Positions 39,142-49,700 of a stretch of 64,000 nucleotides of DNA are shown piece after piece. The translations under genes were made by a program, and so were the position numbers. Under the pieces are notes generated by a model that did no database searches, had not been told where the DNA came from, and saw only the letters and a program-made list of their open reading frames with translations. The stretch is from an uncultured Marvinbryantia sp. Its GTDB lineage: Bacteria; Bacillota; Clostridia; Lachnospirales; Lachnospiraceae. The DNA is taken from assembly GCA_947630735.1 (NCBI GenBank), contig CANRIR010000002.1:49380-113379 (forward strand), written 5' to 3'. Position 1 is the stretch's first letter, and every line of letters begins with the position of its first letter.

Positions 39142-41064
39142 TTACGCTCCTGTCCTCTTTTTGAAGCGGAGGGCCGTCAGAGCCGCCGCCAGCGCAGCCG
39201 CGAGCAGAAGCAGGTAACATACAACTGACGTGTCGTCCCCCGTCTGCACGGCGTCCGCCGATGCCTCCGTCGGGGTCCCGCCCGGTGCGGGCGTCTGGGG
39301 CGTCGGATCTGGGGTCGGCGAAGGCTGTTCGGCCGGCTTTTCTGTCTCCCTCTGTGTGGACTCCTCCGTCTGCCGCTCCGTGGCGGGTTCCCTTGGAACC
39401 TGGTTCGTGATGACGACCGTATTTTCCACAAGATCAATGCTGAATTCCGGCTCGCCCTCCTCTACAGTCGAGACATAGGCAAACCCGCCGTCAACCGGCG
39501 TGCCGTCCGCCGTGACCTCCGCCACGTACAGCCGCAGGATCTCGTCGTCCGCGCAGTAGGAGTTCACCTGCACGCTCGCCTGCGAGCTTCCGTTCATGGG
39601 GATCGCTACGATATTTTCCGAGACCGCATCCGAGAGCACGGTGTGCGCCTCATCCGCAAAGATGCCTGCATAGAACACTTCATCGCTCTCTTTGGGCTCC
39701 CCGTTTTCGTCCAATACCTGTTTTGTGATCGTCAAAGTGCCCTCCCGCATATAGTTGACCGGGAAATCCAAAAACTCATTCTCAAATACCAGCGTTTCGA
39801 TCTTTTCCGCCGACTTCAGCTCCACGGCTGAGCCCTGGCCAAAGACCGCGAGAAACGGCGTTCCGTCGGCAGCCTCGCCTACGGGAGATACGTTCCCCTC
39901 TGCGTCCGATTCTCCCACATAATAGGTTCTGCCGGTCTCCAGTCCGGTAAACAGGACCGGCTCACAGGAAGACATCACAAACTTAAGCTGTTTTAATTCG
40001 GTTACCCGCACCGTACACTCCTCGTCCGCATAGAGCGCCACATAGAAGACGGCGTCCTTCGCCGCAAGCGGCAGGCCGTTGAATGTCAGCTTTTTCGTTA
40101 TGATGATACTGCCCGTCTCCGATTCCTCCGCCGGCTCTTCTTCCGCCTCTACAGTGTTGGAATCCTTCGGCTGCTCCTTGTTTTCTTTATAATCCAGACT
40201 TGCCGCATTTTCCCAGAGCGTGTATTCCTCCACATGCGGCACCACCGCCTTGAAAGTAACTGTGCGCACCGCACCTGCGGCCAGCTTTCCCAGATGCCAG
40301 GTGATCACATTGCCGTCCGCCCTGCCGCCGTCGGAGATCGCGTCGCTGCCTTCTTTCAGTGAAAGGCCCTGTGGGATGACATCCGTAACAACCACTTCTG
40401 ATGCGTCTGCCTCGCTGATGTTGCGGACGGTCAGATAGTATGTGATCACATCAAAGGGCTTCACCGACAATCTGTCGGTGGTCGGACTGCCCGTACCCAG
40501 AGACTGTTCTTTTTCTATCACAAGTTCCGGTTTTTTCACAGACTCATATTTGGGTGCAGCCGTGATAAAATATTCCGGAGTTCCGTCCGGACCGCGTCCG
40601 GGAAGCACCACGCAGAACACCTGTGGCTGGAAAATGCATTTTTCCGTTTCCAGCATATCGCCTTCTACCAGATACAGCCCTGCCGGCAATCCGGAAAACA
40701 AAAGCATCCCGTCACTTCCGGTCTGCCCGGACGCATATGGCGCTATGGAATTTTGCTGTGCACAGTCCGCAAGCCGCAAAGCCGCCTCTTCCCACGCAGC
40801 GTTGGTCATCTGGTTCTGAAGGACCGCCCCGCTGTCCGCAAACTGCCCGCTTAAGCTGTATTCCCCGTGTTCTAAAAGATCCGCCGCGCGGTAGATGCGA
40901 AAAACGGCTTCCTCTATCGGCACTGTCTCATCCATATATTCGATACAAAGCGTGCAGGACGCAGCGTCAGACGCTCCCGCAAGGACGGGGATAAAGCACA
41001 GCGCCAGCGCCGTCAGGCACAAAAGTGCGGTCAGTCCCCTGCATATTCGCTTTTTATTCTTCAT
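39142..41064 (-). CDS. Accessory pilin with DUF11-like domain and QTGD-type sorting signal
   Basis: A 640-residue secreted protein. A signal peptide (about 1-31, LTALLCLTALALCFIPVLAGA) is followed by a Cna-B/prealbumin-like domain (FSGLPAGLYLVEGDMLE), a DUF11-like repeat (about 180-290: PFDVITYYLTVRNISEAD), two further beta-domains (about 320-550), and a Pro/Thr/Glu-rich stalk. The C-terminus has VQTGDD, a hydrophobic helix and KKR, a sorting signal that differs from the LPNTG of the backbone pilin. It overlaps the sortase gene by 11 bases and ends the pilus operon; it is probably the minor or basal subunit. Confidence 0.82.
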   Translation of the reverse strand: MKNKKRICRGLTALLCLTALALCFIPVLAGASDAASCTLCIEYMDETVPIEEAVFRIYRAADLLEHGEYSLSGQFADSGAVLQNQMTNAAWEEAALRLADCAQQNSIAPYASGQTGSDGMLLFSGLPAGLYLVEGDMLETEKCIFQPQVFCVVLPGRGPDGTPEYFITAAPKYESVKKPELVIEKEQSLGTGSPTTDRLSVKPFDVITYYLTVRNISEADASEVVVTDVIPQGLSLKEGSDAISDGGRADGNVITWHLGKLAAGAVRTVTFKAVVPHVEEYTLWENAASLDYKENKEQPKDSNTVEAEEEPAEESETGSIIITKKLTFNGLPLAAKDAVFYVALYADEECTVRVTELKQLKFVMSSCEPVLFTGLETGRTYYVGESDAEGNVSPVGEAADGTPFLAVFGQGSAVELKSAEKIETLVFENEFLDFPVNYMREGTLTITKQVLDENGEPKESDEVFYAGIFADEAHTVLSDAVSENIVAIPMNGSSQASVQVNSYCADDEILRLYVAEVTADGTPVDGGFAYVSTVEEGEPEFSIDLVENTVVITNQVPREPATERQTEESTQRETEKPAEQPSPTPDPTPQTPAPGGTPTEASADAVQTGDDTSVVCYLLLLAAALAAALTALRFKKRTGA

Positions 41065-41953
41065 AACGATCTCCTTTCGGGCCCTGCCGCCTCCTGTTTC
41101 TCCGTTTCACGCAAAGAGCCGCGATCAAACTGACTGCCGCAGCCAAAATGACCGCGATCGCCGCGCACGCTATGATGATCTGCGTCCGGTACTCCGTGTT
41201 CTCCCAGTCGTCGGACGCCTCGCTCTCGCTCTGCGCCGCTTCCGTGACAGCCTCCGTCTCCAATTCCGGCGCTCTTCTGCCGCGCACGATCAGGCGATGG
41301 CTGTTGATGCCGATCGGCGTGCACGTGACAAGGGTACAATAATCCTCATCCTTTATCAGATCCTGATGCTCCGCCTCATCCGGCTCCACCACCTCTATCC
41401 GGTCCACCTCGTATGTGGAGGAGCGATTCAGCACCGTTACCGTGAAGGCATCCCCGTATGTGAGCTGATCCAGATCCGTGAAGAGCCTGGAGGAAGGCAG
41501 CCCGGAGTGACCGGTCAGGACGGCATGCGTGCCCGGACCTCCTACGGGCAGGGAGGATCCCGCCAGGTGGCCCACACCCACCTGGAGCACCTCCTCGCGC
41601 GTGCCGTGGTAGATCGGCAGCGTCACGCGGATCTTCGGGATCTCAATGTAGCCCATGATACCGGTGGCGGAAACCGCAAGGAGCCCGTTGTACTCCTCCA
41701 TCTCCTCCTCGTTCAGGCCGGTAATGGAGTCCCCGCGGCTGCAGATCCACTGGTTGTATGTTTTTGCCTCGCGCAGCATCCGCAGGATATCCGCATCGGG
41801 AAGCGCTTTCGCCTCCTTCTGATAATCCATGACCGCCCTTCTGTGCGTCATGGAATTGATGAAGCTGCCGACCGCCGGGTAGGCCAGCCCCAGAAGTCCC
41901 GCCAGAATGATGAGCGTTCCGACTATGATCGCAGCTTTGCGCAGTCTGCTCAT
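41054..41953 (-). CDS. Class C (pilin-polymerising) sortase
   Basis: A 299-residue sortase with an N-terminal membrane helix (about 7-27), the sortase beta-barrel (about 95-225) and a C-terminal membrane helix. The catalytic triad is His149 (LTGHSGLP), Cys211 (LVTCTPIG) and Arg220 (NSHR). The motif GYIEIPKIRVTLPIYHGT and the second helix mark class C, which links pilin subunits through LPXTG. Class C enzymes usually carry a DPF/DPW lid; here the corresponding loop reads GDSITG, so the lid is altered. It lies between the backbone and accessory pilin genes and starts one base after the backbone stop. Confidence 0.92.
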   Translation of the reverse strand: MSRLRKAAIIVGTLIILAGLLGLAYPAVGSFINSMTHRRAVMDYQKEAKALPDADILRMLREAKTYNQWICSRGDSITGLNEEEMEEYNGLLAVSATGIMGYIEIPKIRVTLPIYHGTREEVLQVGVGHLAGSSLPVGGPGTHAVLTGHSGLPSSRLFTDLDQLTYGDAFTVTVLNRSSTYEVDRIEVVEPDEAEHQDLIKDEDYCTLVTCTPIGINSHRLIVRGRRAPELETEAVTEAAQSESEASDDWENTEYRTQIIIACAAIAVILAAAVSLIAALCVKRRNRRRQGPKGDRYEE

Positions 41954-43657
41954 TTACGCCTTATCGCCCTTTCTCTTTTTCAGGGCCAGCAGCACGATAC
42001 ACGCGCCCACCAGAACGGCCAGGCCGCTCACCACGTAGACTATCTTTGCGCCGATGCCGCCGGTGTTCGGAAGGATGGGAGCTTTGTAGTTAGTAAGAGT
42101 GAGGGTAGCGGTGCCGCTCGTCAATACTCCGCTAAACGACGCATCGGTACGATGCTCGTTTTCCTTGTTAAGGTTCCAGTCCAGATTGCCCAGAGAGCCA
42201 TCAGCATTAATTGTGCCACCAGTTATATCAAATACAACATCTTTCATCGTCTCGTAATCCTTTGGCGCTTCGGTCTCCACCAGCGTGTATGTACCGGTGG
42301 AAAGGCCATGGATATGGAATGCACCTTCTGCATCGGTGACAAGCTCCGTGCCTGTCGCATCCCAGCCTGTAATGGCATAATATCCTGTCTTACCTTCCGC
42401 GTCCTTCTGCTCCTCAAGCACTGCATAATCGCCAGTTCCGTTTTTCAGCTTAAACTTTACATTTTCCAAAGGCGCTGGCGTTTTATCATCATTATATTTT
42501 ACAACATCCAGACCAAGTGTGTACGTCTTTACCTCATCGGGTACGGATTCGCCTGTCCCGGTGGCATACGGATCGTTGGAATACTCCAGCTTCACATCGT
42601 TGGGATTGCCTGTTTTGCCTATCACTGCAGATTTATTCAGCTTGGCTTGATAGGTAACCACAATCTTGCTGTCTTTAGAAAGTTTAACATCTTCGCTCGC
42701 TGCTTTTTCCACAGCAGCTATCAGATCCTCAAAAGTAACCGTAAGGACATGCGTGCCCGCCTCGGTGCCTTCTTTCAGGTCTACCCTATAATCCGTCCCC
42801 TGCGCAAATTGATACATACCATCAAGTTTGACATTCAGATTGGAATTGTTAACCAATCCAAAATCGAACCCTGCGGAGAGCGTATCGGTAAATTTATAAA
42901 AGTATTTGCCATATTCTTCGATGTTCTGCGCCACCGTACCGGTCAAGGTAAAGGTTACTTCCTTGTTAGTCTCAGTCAGATACCCGTCCTGCCCTTCCAC
43001 TTTTTTCTCGACTGTGGGGATGGAGGATTTGATACCTACAGTCTGATTGCCAAGCACCTGCAGAATATAGGAAGAGACAGCACCGTCTGGCTTATCGTTT
43101 CCCTCCTGGCTGGTGTATAAATCTTTCACGAGATAATAGCCGTCTTCGTCAACAGTGATCTGCCAACCGCCTGCCGTGGCCACAGACGTGATTCCAACAC
43201 CTTTTGTATTTTGGGCAGCGATTCTTGCAAAGGCGTTGCCGTAGGAGGTGCTATTATGCTTGGAGAGAAACTGCGCCACAAGCTCCGCATCGCTGATCGC
43301 ATCGCCGTGTTCTGCACTCCACGCATTCCATGCATTCGTAAATTTTTCGCCAAACATCCCGGATCCATCCGCGTCCGTCACAGGAAGATTGCTTTTTTTC
43401 AGGGCTTCCACAAGAGCCTTGGCCTCTACCCCATCGCCCCACGTAATGCCCGCCAGTTCGTTTGTCTTGGATACGCTGCCGCCCAGGTTCCCGGTAAATA
43501 CCTGGTAAGCTTGAAAACGCCCAGCCCCGCCAAGATCTGCCTGAGTTCCGCCATCAATTGTAATGGTGGCGGCCGACGCGGTGACGGCCAGCACCAACAT
43601 CAGCGCCAGGGAAAACAGAACGGAACACATCGACTTGAAAACAGATTTTTCTTTCAC
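41954..43657 (-). CDS. SpaH/EbpB-type LPXTG major (backbone) pilin
   Basis: A 567-residue backbone pilin. The signal peptide covers about residues 1-30 (VLFSLALMLVLAVTASA). A D1-D2 isopeptide-type domain (FTLTGTVAQNIEEYGKYFY) follows, then a Cna-B domain with the E-box-like TYTLVETEAPKDYE, and the sorting signal LPNTGG, a hydrophobic helix and KKRKGDK. A lysine after IPTVEK is a candidate for the inter-subunit bond. GTGs at 43663 and 43657 are in frame; AAGGAG fits the second. It follows the giant adhesin after about 120 bases and precedes sortase C. Confidence 0.88.
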   Translation of the reverse strand: MKEKSVFKSMCSVLFSLALMLVLAVTASAATITIDGGTQADLGGAGRFQAYQVFTGNLGGSVSKTNELAGITWGDGVEAKALVEALKKSNLPVTDADGSGMFGEKFTNAWNAWSAEHGDAISDAELVAQFLSKHNSTSYGNAFARIAAQNTKGVGITSVATAGGWQITVDEDGYYLVKDLYTSQEGNDKPDGAVSSYILQVLGNQTVGIKSSIPTVEKKVEGQDGYLTETNKEVTFTLTGTVAQNIEEYGKYFYKFTDTLSAGFDFGLVNNSNLNVKLDGMYQFAQGTDYRVDLKEGTEAGTHVLTVTFEDLIAAVEKAASEDVKLSKDSKIVVTYQAKLNKSAVIGKTGNPNDVKLEYSNDPYATGTGESVPDEVKTYTLGLDVVKYNDDKTPAPLENVKFKLKNGTGDYAVLEEQKDAEGKTGYYAITGWDATGTELVTDAEGAFHIHGLSTGTYTLVETEAPKDYETMKDVVFDITGGTINADGSLGNLDWNLNKENEHRTDASFSGVLTSGTATLTLTNYKAPILPNTGGIGAKIVYVVSGLAVLVGACIVLLALKKRKGDKA

Positions 43658-43776
43658 TCTCACTCACTCCTTTTTGTTGTTGAATCTTTTTTGCATCTTT
43701 TTGCTGCATCTATAAACTTCTTTTTTACTTCGCGGCGGACGCGCCTTCAAACAGCCCGGCACCGCTTTATACCGGG

Positions 43777-46700
43777 TCAGCAGGGCCCGCGCGGCTTTCG
43801 CCTTTTAGCAAGCAGAAGAAGAATTGCCCCTGCCAGGCACAAAAGAAGACTGATCCGTGTAAGCGGCAGCGTTCCGGGTCCGCCGGTGTCCGGCATCTCC
43901 AGAGCACGCTTTGCACGGTTGATGAAGGATGCGGTTTTTCCGCCCTCCGTTCTCGTTGGGAGAATAAATCCGTTATCGTCCGGGATCGGTTTTGCGGTTT
44001 CATCCGCAGCCGTTCCGGCCTCCTCCCCGTCCGCGGCTTTTTCATAAGTCGCCACTATCTCGGCGGTTCCGTCTCCGGACGCCGCAATCCGCGCTATTTC
44101 AACGCGCGTGATCTCATAGCGATATACTTTTTCCGTTTTCTCTATTTCGACTGTCACGGTCAAACGATAAACCGTGCCGTCCGTTCCCACTGCCGGGTCG
44201 TCTGAGCGCGTCTCACGCACCTGGAACACATAAGTGCCCTTTTTCCTAAACTTAATCGGGTTGAAGCTGAACTGTCCGTCCGGAGCGCCCGAGTTAACGG
44301 CCTCTGCGTTTTCCGGCAGCACTGCCCCGCCTCCGGGATTTGTCTGGACATTTATAGCGAAATGGTATTTGCCTGCTTCCAGAGACTTCCCGATCACTGC
44401 CTTCGTGCCGGACAAGGTCAGAGACGTGCTGTCCGGGTAACGGTTGAGAATGCTCACTGTGCCACTCTGAACCGCTGTATCATCAGCACTCGTCTGCTTA
44501 CGCAGGGTTACTATATTGCCCGATGTTCCCGCTGAGTCGTTTACAGATACAGTGTAGGAGACGCTGCAGTCTGGATCCACGCCAGTTTCACTGACCGTGT
44601 AGACGCCTGTCGGCAGACCGGTAATTATGATCCGACTGCCTTTGCGCAGCTGGAAGTACAAAACACCATTCGCCACGCGTTCATTTTGATACTGCGCATC
44701 CGATGCGCTTCCCGCTGTGCCGCCGCTCTCATCGGCAGCATCCGTCAGGCTTTCCATCTGATAAGACTTCGTTCCGTCTGACGACACCGCAAACGCTCCC
44801 GCCGCTGTGCTTCTTACCTGAATATTATACCATGTGCCGTCATCCGGCTCAGAAGTTCCCTTTACCGTCTTTTCGATGATCAGCTCGCCGAGATCCTGGT
44901 AGGTGTTGAGCACCTCCACGTTTCCGATCGTGTTAGTGTCAATATACACGTTTGCGGCCTTAGACTCCTCGCCTCCATTTACCTTGTATTTTGTCGTAAA
45001 TGTGGCTGCCCCACTTCCCGGATCCGATCCGGTTTCCGTTACCGTGTAGTCCCCAGGTGCGAGGCCCATAACCACAATCTGTTCGCCGCCAGCCAGCTTT
45101 ACGGTAATTTTACTGTCAGTAACTACCGCATTCGGGGCTGTCATTTCCTCTTTGGTGCCGGAAGACATTTTATATACCTTCACACTGTCCAGACTATTCG
45201 AACCGTTTACCTTTTTCCCTGCTCCCGGCGTAATCTGAACCGTATAGGTTTCTCCCGGCGGTGCCCAGGTACCGATCACGGTCTTGGAGATCAGCAGATC
45301 GCCCTTGTTCGGATACGTGTTTGTGACAGTTACCCGGGTAGGTTCCGCCGACGTGGTCTTCCCTTTGCCGTTTTCTATGGTCGCTACATAATCCGCATTT
45401 GGCTCCGAAATTTCATTTACCACATAGTCCAGTTCCTCCGGAACCTCCAGGAATGTAATACTTTCGCCGCCAGCCAACTGGAATTCATATATGCCTGATT
45501 CAGTATCTGATTCTGCTACACCAGATGTCGTTGTACCCGATGCCGACTCTTTTCGGTAGGCTAACTTTGCCGTAAACGGTTTCCCATCCGACGTCAGCTT
45601 TAAGGTAAAATAGTATTGTTTCTTTTCTGTACCTGATCCGGTACCCGAAGAAGCAACCGTTTCTTCGCCCAGCACGGTTTTTGTCACGGTCAGCTCCTGC
45701 GTCCGTTTATCGGTCATAACCAGCGTGGCGGTTTCCACAATTTCGCCTTCAACTTTCACAATACCGCTGTTGGCGTTGACATCTTCCTCCACCGTAAACA
45801 CGATGGGATCCGCCACTGCATATCCGTTCGGCGCATAAACCTCGGACAGCGTGTAAGTTCCGGGATAAAGTTTTACCACCTGGTCGTCTTTTGTGGTTAC
45901 CCACTCTATAGGAATTATATCGGTGCTGCTGCCGTTCTCTCTTCCCGTGATCCGCAGTTTTGCCTTTGGAAGCAAAGCCCCATCGGGATCTGTCTTTTTT
46001 ACCCGCACCTCAAAGGAAGCGAACGGGTCTTCCATCTCGACTGTCAGCAGAGTTTTTCCATCCCCCAGAGAAAATTCTTTTGGCTCTGCCTGTCGGTAGC
46101 CCTCCGGCGCTTTTTCCTCATAAAGCACATAGTCAGTATTTGGATTCAGCACGCCGTCCAATTCATAGGGTTTATCAGTTGTGGTCCAGCGCGCAACAGG
46201 GGCCGCGCCATCTTCCGGCTTCTTTGTCTCCATATCAAATTTTTCGCGCTCATAAATTTCCAGAGCCGCGCCCTCGATCAGATACCCAGTCGGATTTTTC
46301 TTCAAAATACGCACCTGTGTCCAGTCGTCCTGCATTGTCACGCCGTGCACGAGCTCCCCGTTCCGCGTCAGATTTCCATGTTCGTCAAGCTTCACGACAA
46401 TGTCCTCCGCCAGCAGATGTCCGGCAGGGGCTTCTACCTCGTGGATGATATAGATACCATGTTCCAAATCCGAAAAAGTTTTTTCTTTTCCATCACTTTC
46501 CCATTCTTCTTTGTACGTGTCTGTTGTTTCATCCAGCGGTTCATCTGGATCTGCACCCTCCGCCTTTTTCCAAAGCTGCAGTACGGCTCCTTTGATCGGG
46601 CGTCTGCCTGCTCCGACTTTGAAAATATTAAACCCGATGGGGATTACCTTGTGGTACGTTGTCTCGGAATCAAGATTCTTATGCACATCGTTTACTGATG

Positions 46701-49700
46701 TGATGTGCGCCTGGTTTTCCAGCACCGTTTCAGCATCCGCTGTAACCGTACCTATAATTTCTATATATGCGGTCTCGCCGGCGTTCAGGCTCCGGATAGT
46801 AAATGTTAGTTTTTGTCCGTTTCTCGTCAGGTCCACCCTGGGCGACTCGGAGACAAGCATTGACGTTTTGTCGTCGTCAAAGCGTACCCGAATGCCGTTG
46901 TTCTGCACCGAAAGCCCGCCCGGAATGGTATCCTCCACCACAATATTTTTCAGCGGCGCTTCTTTTCCGGTGTTTGTCACAGACAGGGTGTAAGTCAGCG
47001 GATCGTCTTTATAGACCGGTGCCGGTGCTTCTTTTGTGCCGGATCCGGGATCCGACGTCTTGTGAAGTTCCGGATCCACATCCTTCAGCGTCACTGAAGC
47101 GCCCGCATCCATCATCACGGACGTTTCCTTATTCTCCGAGCTCACATGCGTCATATAGACCGCAGCCCGGTTACGTGTAATATCCTCTCCTTCTTTTACT
47201 TCTTGTGGCGCACGCATGGTAATATAGATCTCCAGGGCGTCCACTTTACCCGTTAACTCAAACGGAGTTTCATTTATGCATGTCGAACAGTCCACCGCGA
47301 TGGCGGTAACCTGTGATGGGTCATCCGGCATCGTTGTGGTCCAGACCTCTGTATCTTTAAGCTCTGGTCTCACATCCGCAAATTTCTCTCTCGGCTCCGT
47401 GGAATAATAGATGACCGGATTGCAGGCAGTCTGTGGATTCGCTTCATCCATCCTGTTATTTCGCACGGACTCCACGTTAATATCCACAAAAGTACCCTTC
47501 CACTGTGAGGGCAAAAGCTCCCTGCCGCCTGGAACGTCTTCTTTCTTCTCATAAAATCCGTTTTCCAGCACATCAAAGAACACAATATTCTTTGTCTTCG
47601 TGCCGCTTCCCTGTGAGTAAACCAGACGGTATGTGTAAAGATTGTTTAAGAGCGATGTATCGCTCTGGCCGTAAGACGTGCCAGTCTCTGCCTTTACCTG
47701 CTTGTCAAAGCCCCAGGTGGAGACATCCACAGGTACGTAATGCGTGGAATCCTCGTAATAACAGATTTTTCCGCTGTACTCCTCATCCAGATTTTTGAAA
47801 TAATTCTTCGCCTTCAATACGTCCAGTACGTTGCCTGTTCCATCCGGCGGTCCGTTTTCCCTAGTAGTATTTACAAAAGCCGCATCGTTCTCCTGGGTCG
47901 TGCCGTTTTCCATAATGTTCTCGTAGGTGGTCCGCAGCAGATAGTATATATGCAGACCGTTTGCCCTTATTTCCTCCGGCATCGTGAAGCGGATGATCAT
48001 CATGGTGCGCTTCGACCCTTCCCAATTGTTCACAAATTCAACGTCATATGCCGACCTTGGAAGCCGCGCCGGATCATTCAATTTGGTATAATAATTATTC
48101 GCAGGTCTGCCCGGCGATCCCGGCGTATTCCAAGTGTTTTCTGCAAACCAGATTCCATACACCGAGGCCGGATCCACCGTCGTTCCCTGGGGAAGCAGAT
48201 CGTAGAAGATACCCGTCCGGAGACGCTTTATGCGCTTCGAATTGTTGTAAAGCCAACCCGTAAGGCACATAGGATTGTCCTGGATCCCGTGATTCACATT
48301 CGTTACCACTTTGTTCCTATCCGCAGCGGATTTGCACAGATATTGGTAGGTATCGCTCACGTCCAGTTCCCAGACTTCGCGTACAGCATATCCGTTCTCA
48401 TCATAATCCTTCACATCCACATAGGGATTTACGGTTGTAGAACTCTTTGTCTTTACCTGACAGTGCGCCCAGTTTTTAATGATCGAGGTAGCCTCTGTCC
48501 ACACATCTTCCATAATAAGCCTGGTTACCGTATCGCTCGGTTTCAGGTTTGCAGTCAGATCCACCCTGACATCTGTCCAGTAGAACGCGGAATCATGCAG
48601 GATCTGGATACCGCGCACATTCTCTGGCAGGAAAACCTTTTCGCCGGACTTCACACGTCGGAAAAATTCCAGTTCATGCGAATCCTTGCAGCGCACATAA
48701 ATATCTACATCCTCGTAATCGTCCCTGTCTATATGTTCTTTTATTCCCGTCCATTTGTCGGCAGCCTCATTAAGCGGTTTCGCGTCGTATTCTGTGACGT
48801 CCACCTGCACGGACACCAAACGGTAGTCTTCGTCTGAAAGCTTTGTATTGCCCGTAGTAGGTTCCCACACATATCTGCTTTTCGCGTTTCCGGAAGAATA
48901 CAGCAGATTGTTCTCCGTACCGTCGGAAATGCTGATCGTCCGTGCTTCTGCGCTATAGGTACCCTTCTCGGCATTCCAGGTTGGGGTATTTTCCGGTCCG
49001 CCGCTGTAGCTGATCCGCCACCCTAATGAAACTTCAGCCTGATCATCCAGAATATCTTCTTGCCCGCCGTGTTTCTGCGCCGGTGCATTCACATTCGCAT
49101 TGTTCTTCGTGTCAAATGAAAACTTTTCAAACCCCCGTTCGCCGCCGGTACTCTTTGGAACATCCACCGTGTAGTTTGCGGATACTCTGTGTGATGTCTT
49201 GTAACCGGATTTCCAATTCTCTGTCACAATCGCTTCGTTATGGATGTTCAGTTTTCCATCCACTGCCTCATCCAGCATAGAGAGCGGATATTTCACGACA
49301 ACTTTGCTGTCATTGACCTGATAGCCGGACGGATTATCCACATCCGTTTCCGGTTTGGTAAAACCTACCACCGTCCCGTCATGAACAGTATTTTCCTCCG
49401 ACCAGCTAAAAGTAAACGGCTGATTTGTGGTGGTTTGTACGGTCTCCTTTAATTTCCATTCAATATAGAAATAATCGTCCGCATCCGCAGGTATTTCTCC
49501 CCACTCTTTCTGCCACACATCGTAACAGGAATAGCGGAGCTTCGAAAATTCCTTTGATGCAAAGGTGTTCACACGCGTATGCATTTCAATTGCAATGTTA
49601 TTTTCAAACTCAATCTTTTCTTCTTCGGAACCGGTATTGATCGTGATTCCTACCGGAAACTCTTCATGATAATAATTGTCATCTTTGATTACATAATTTC

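Noticed and set aside
40895..43120. Long plus-strand open frame (741 codons) opposite the pilin and sortase genes
   Set aside because: It lies antisense to three well-supported pilus genes, has no ribosome-binding site and its translation shows no domain; it is a mirror of codon bias.
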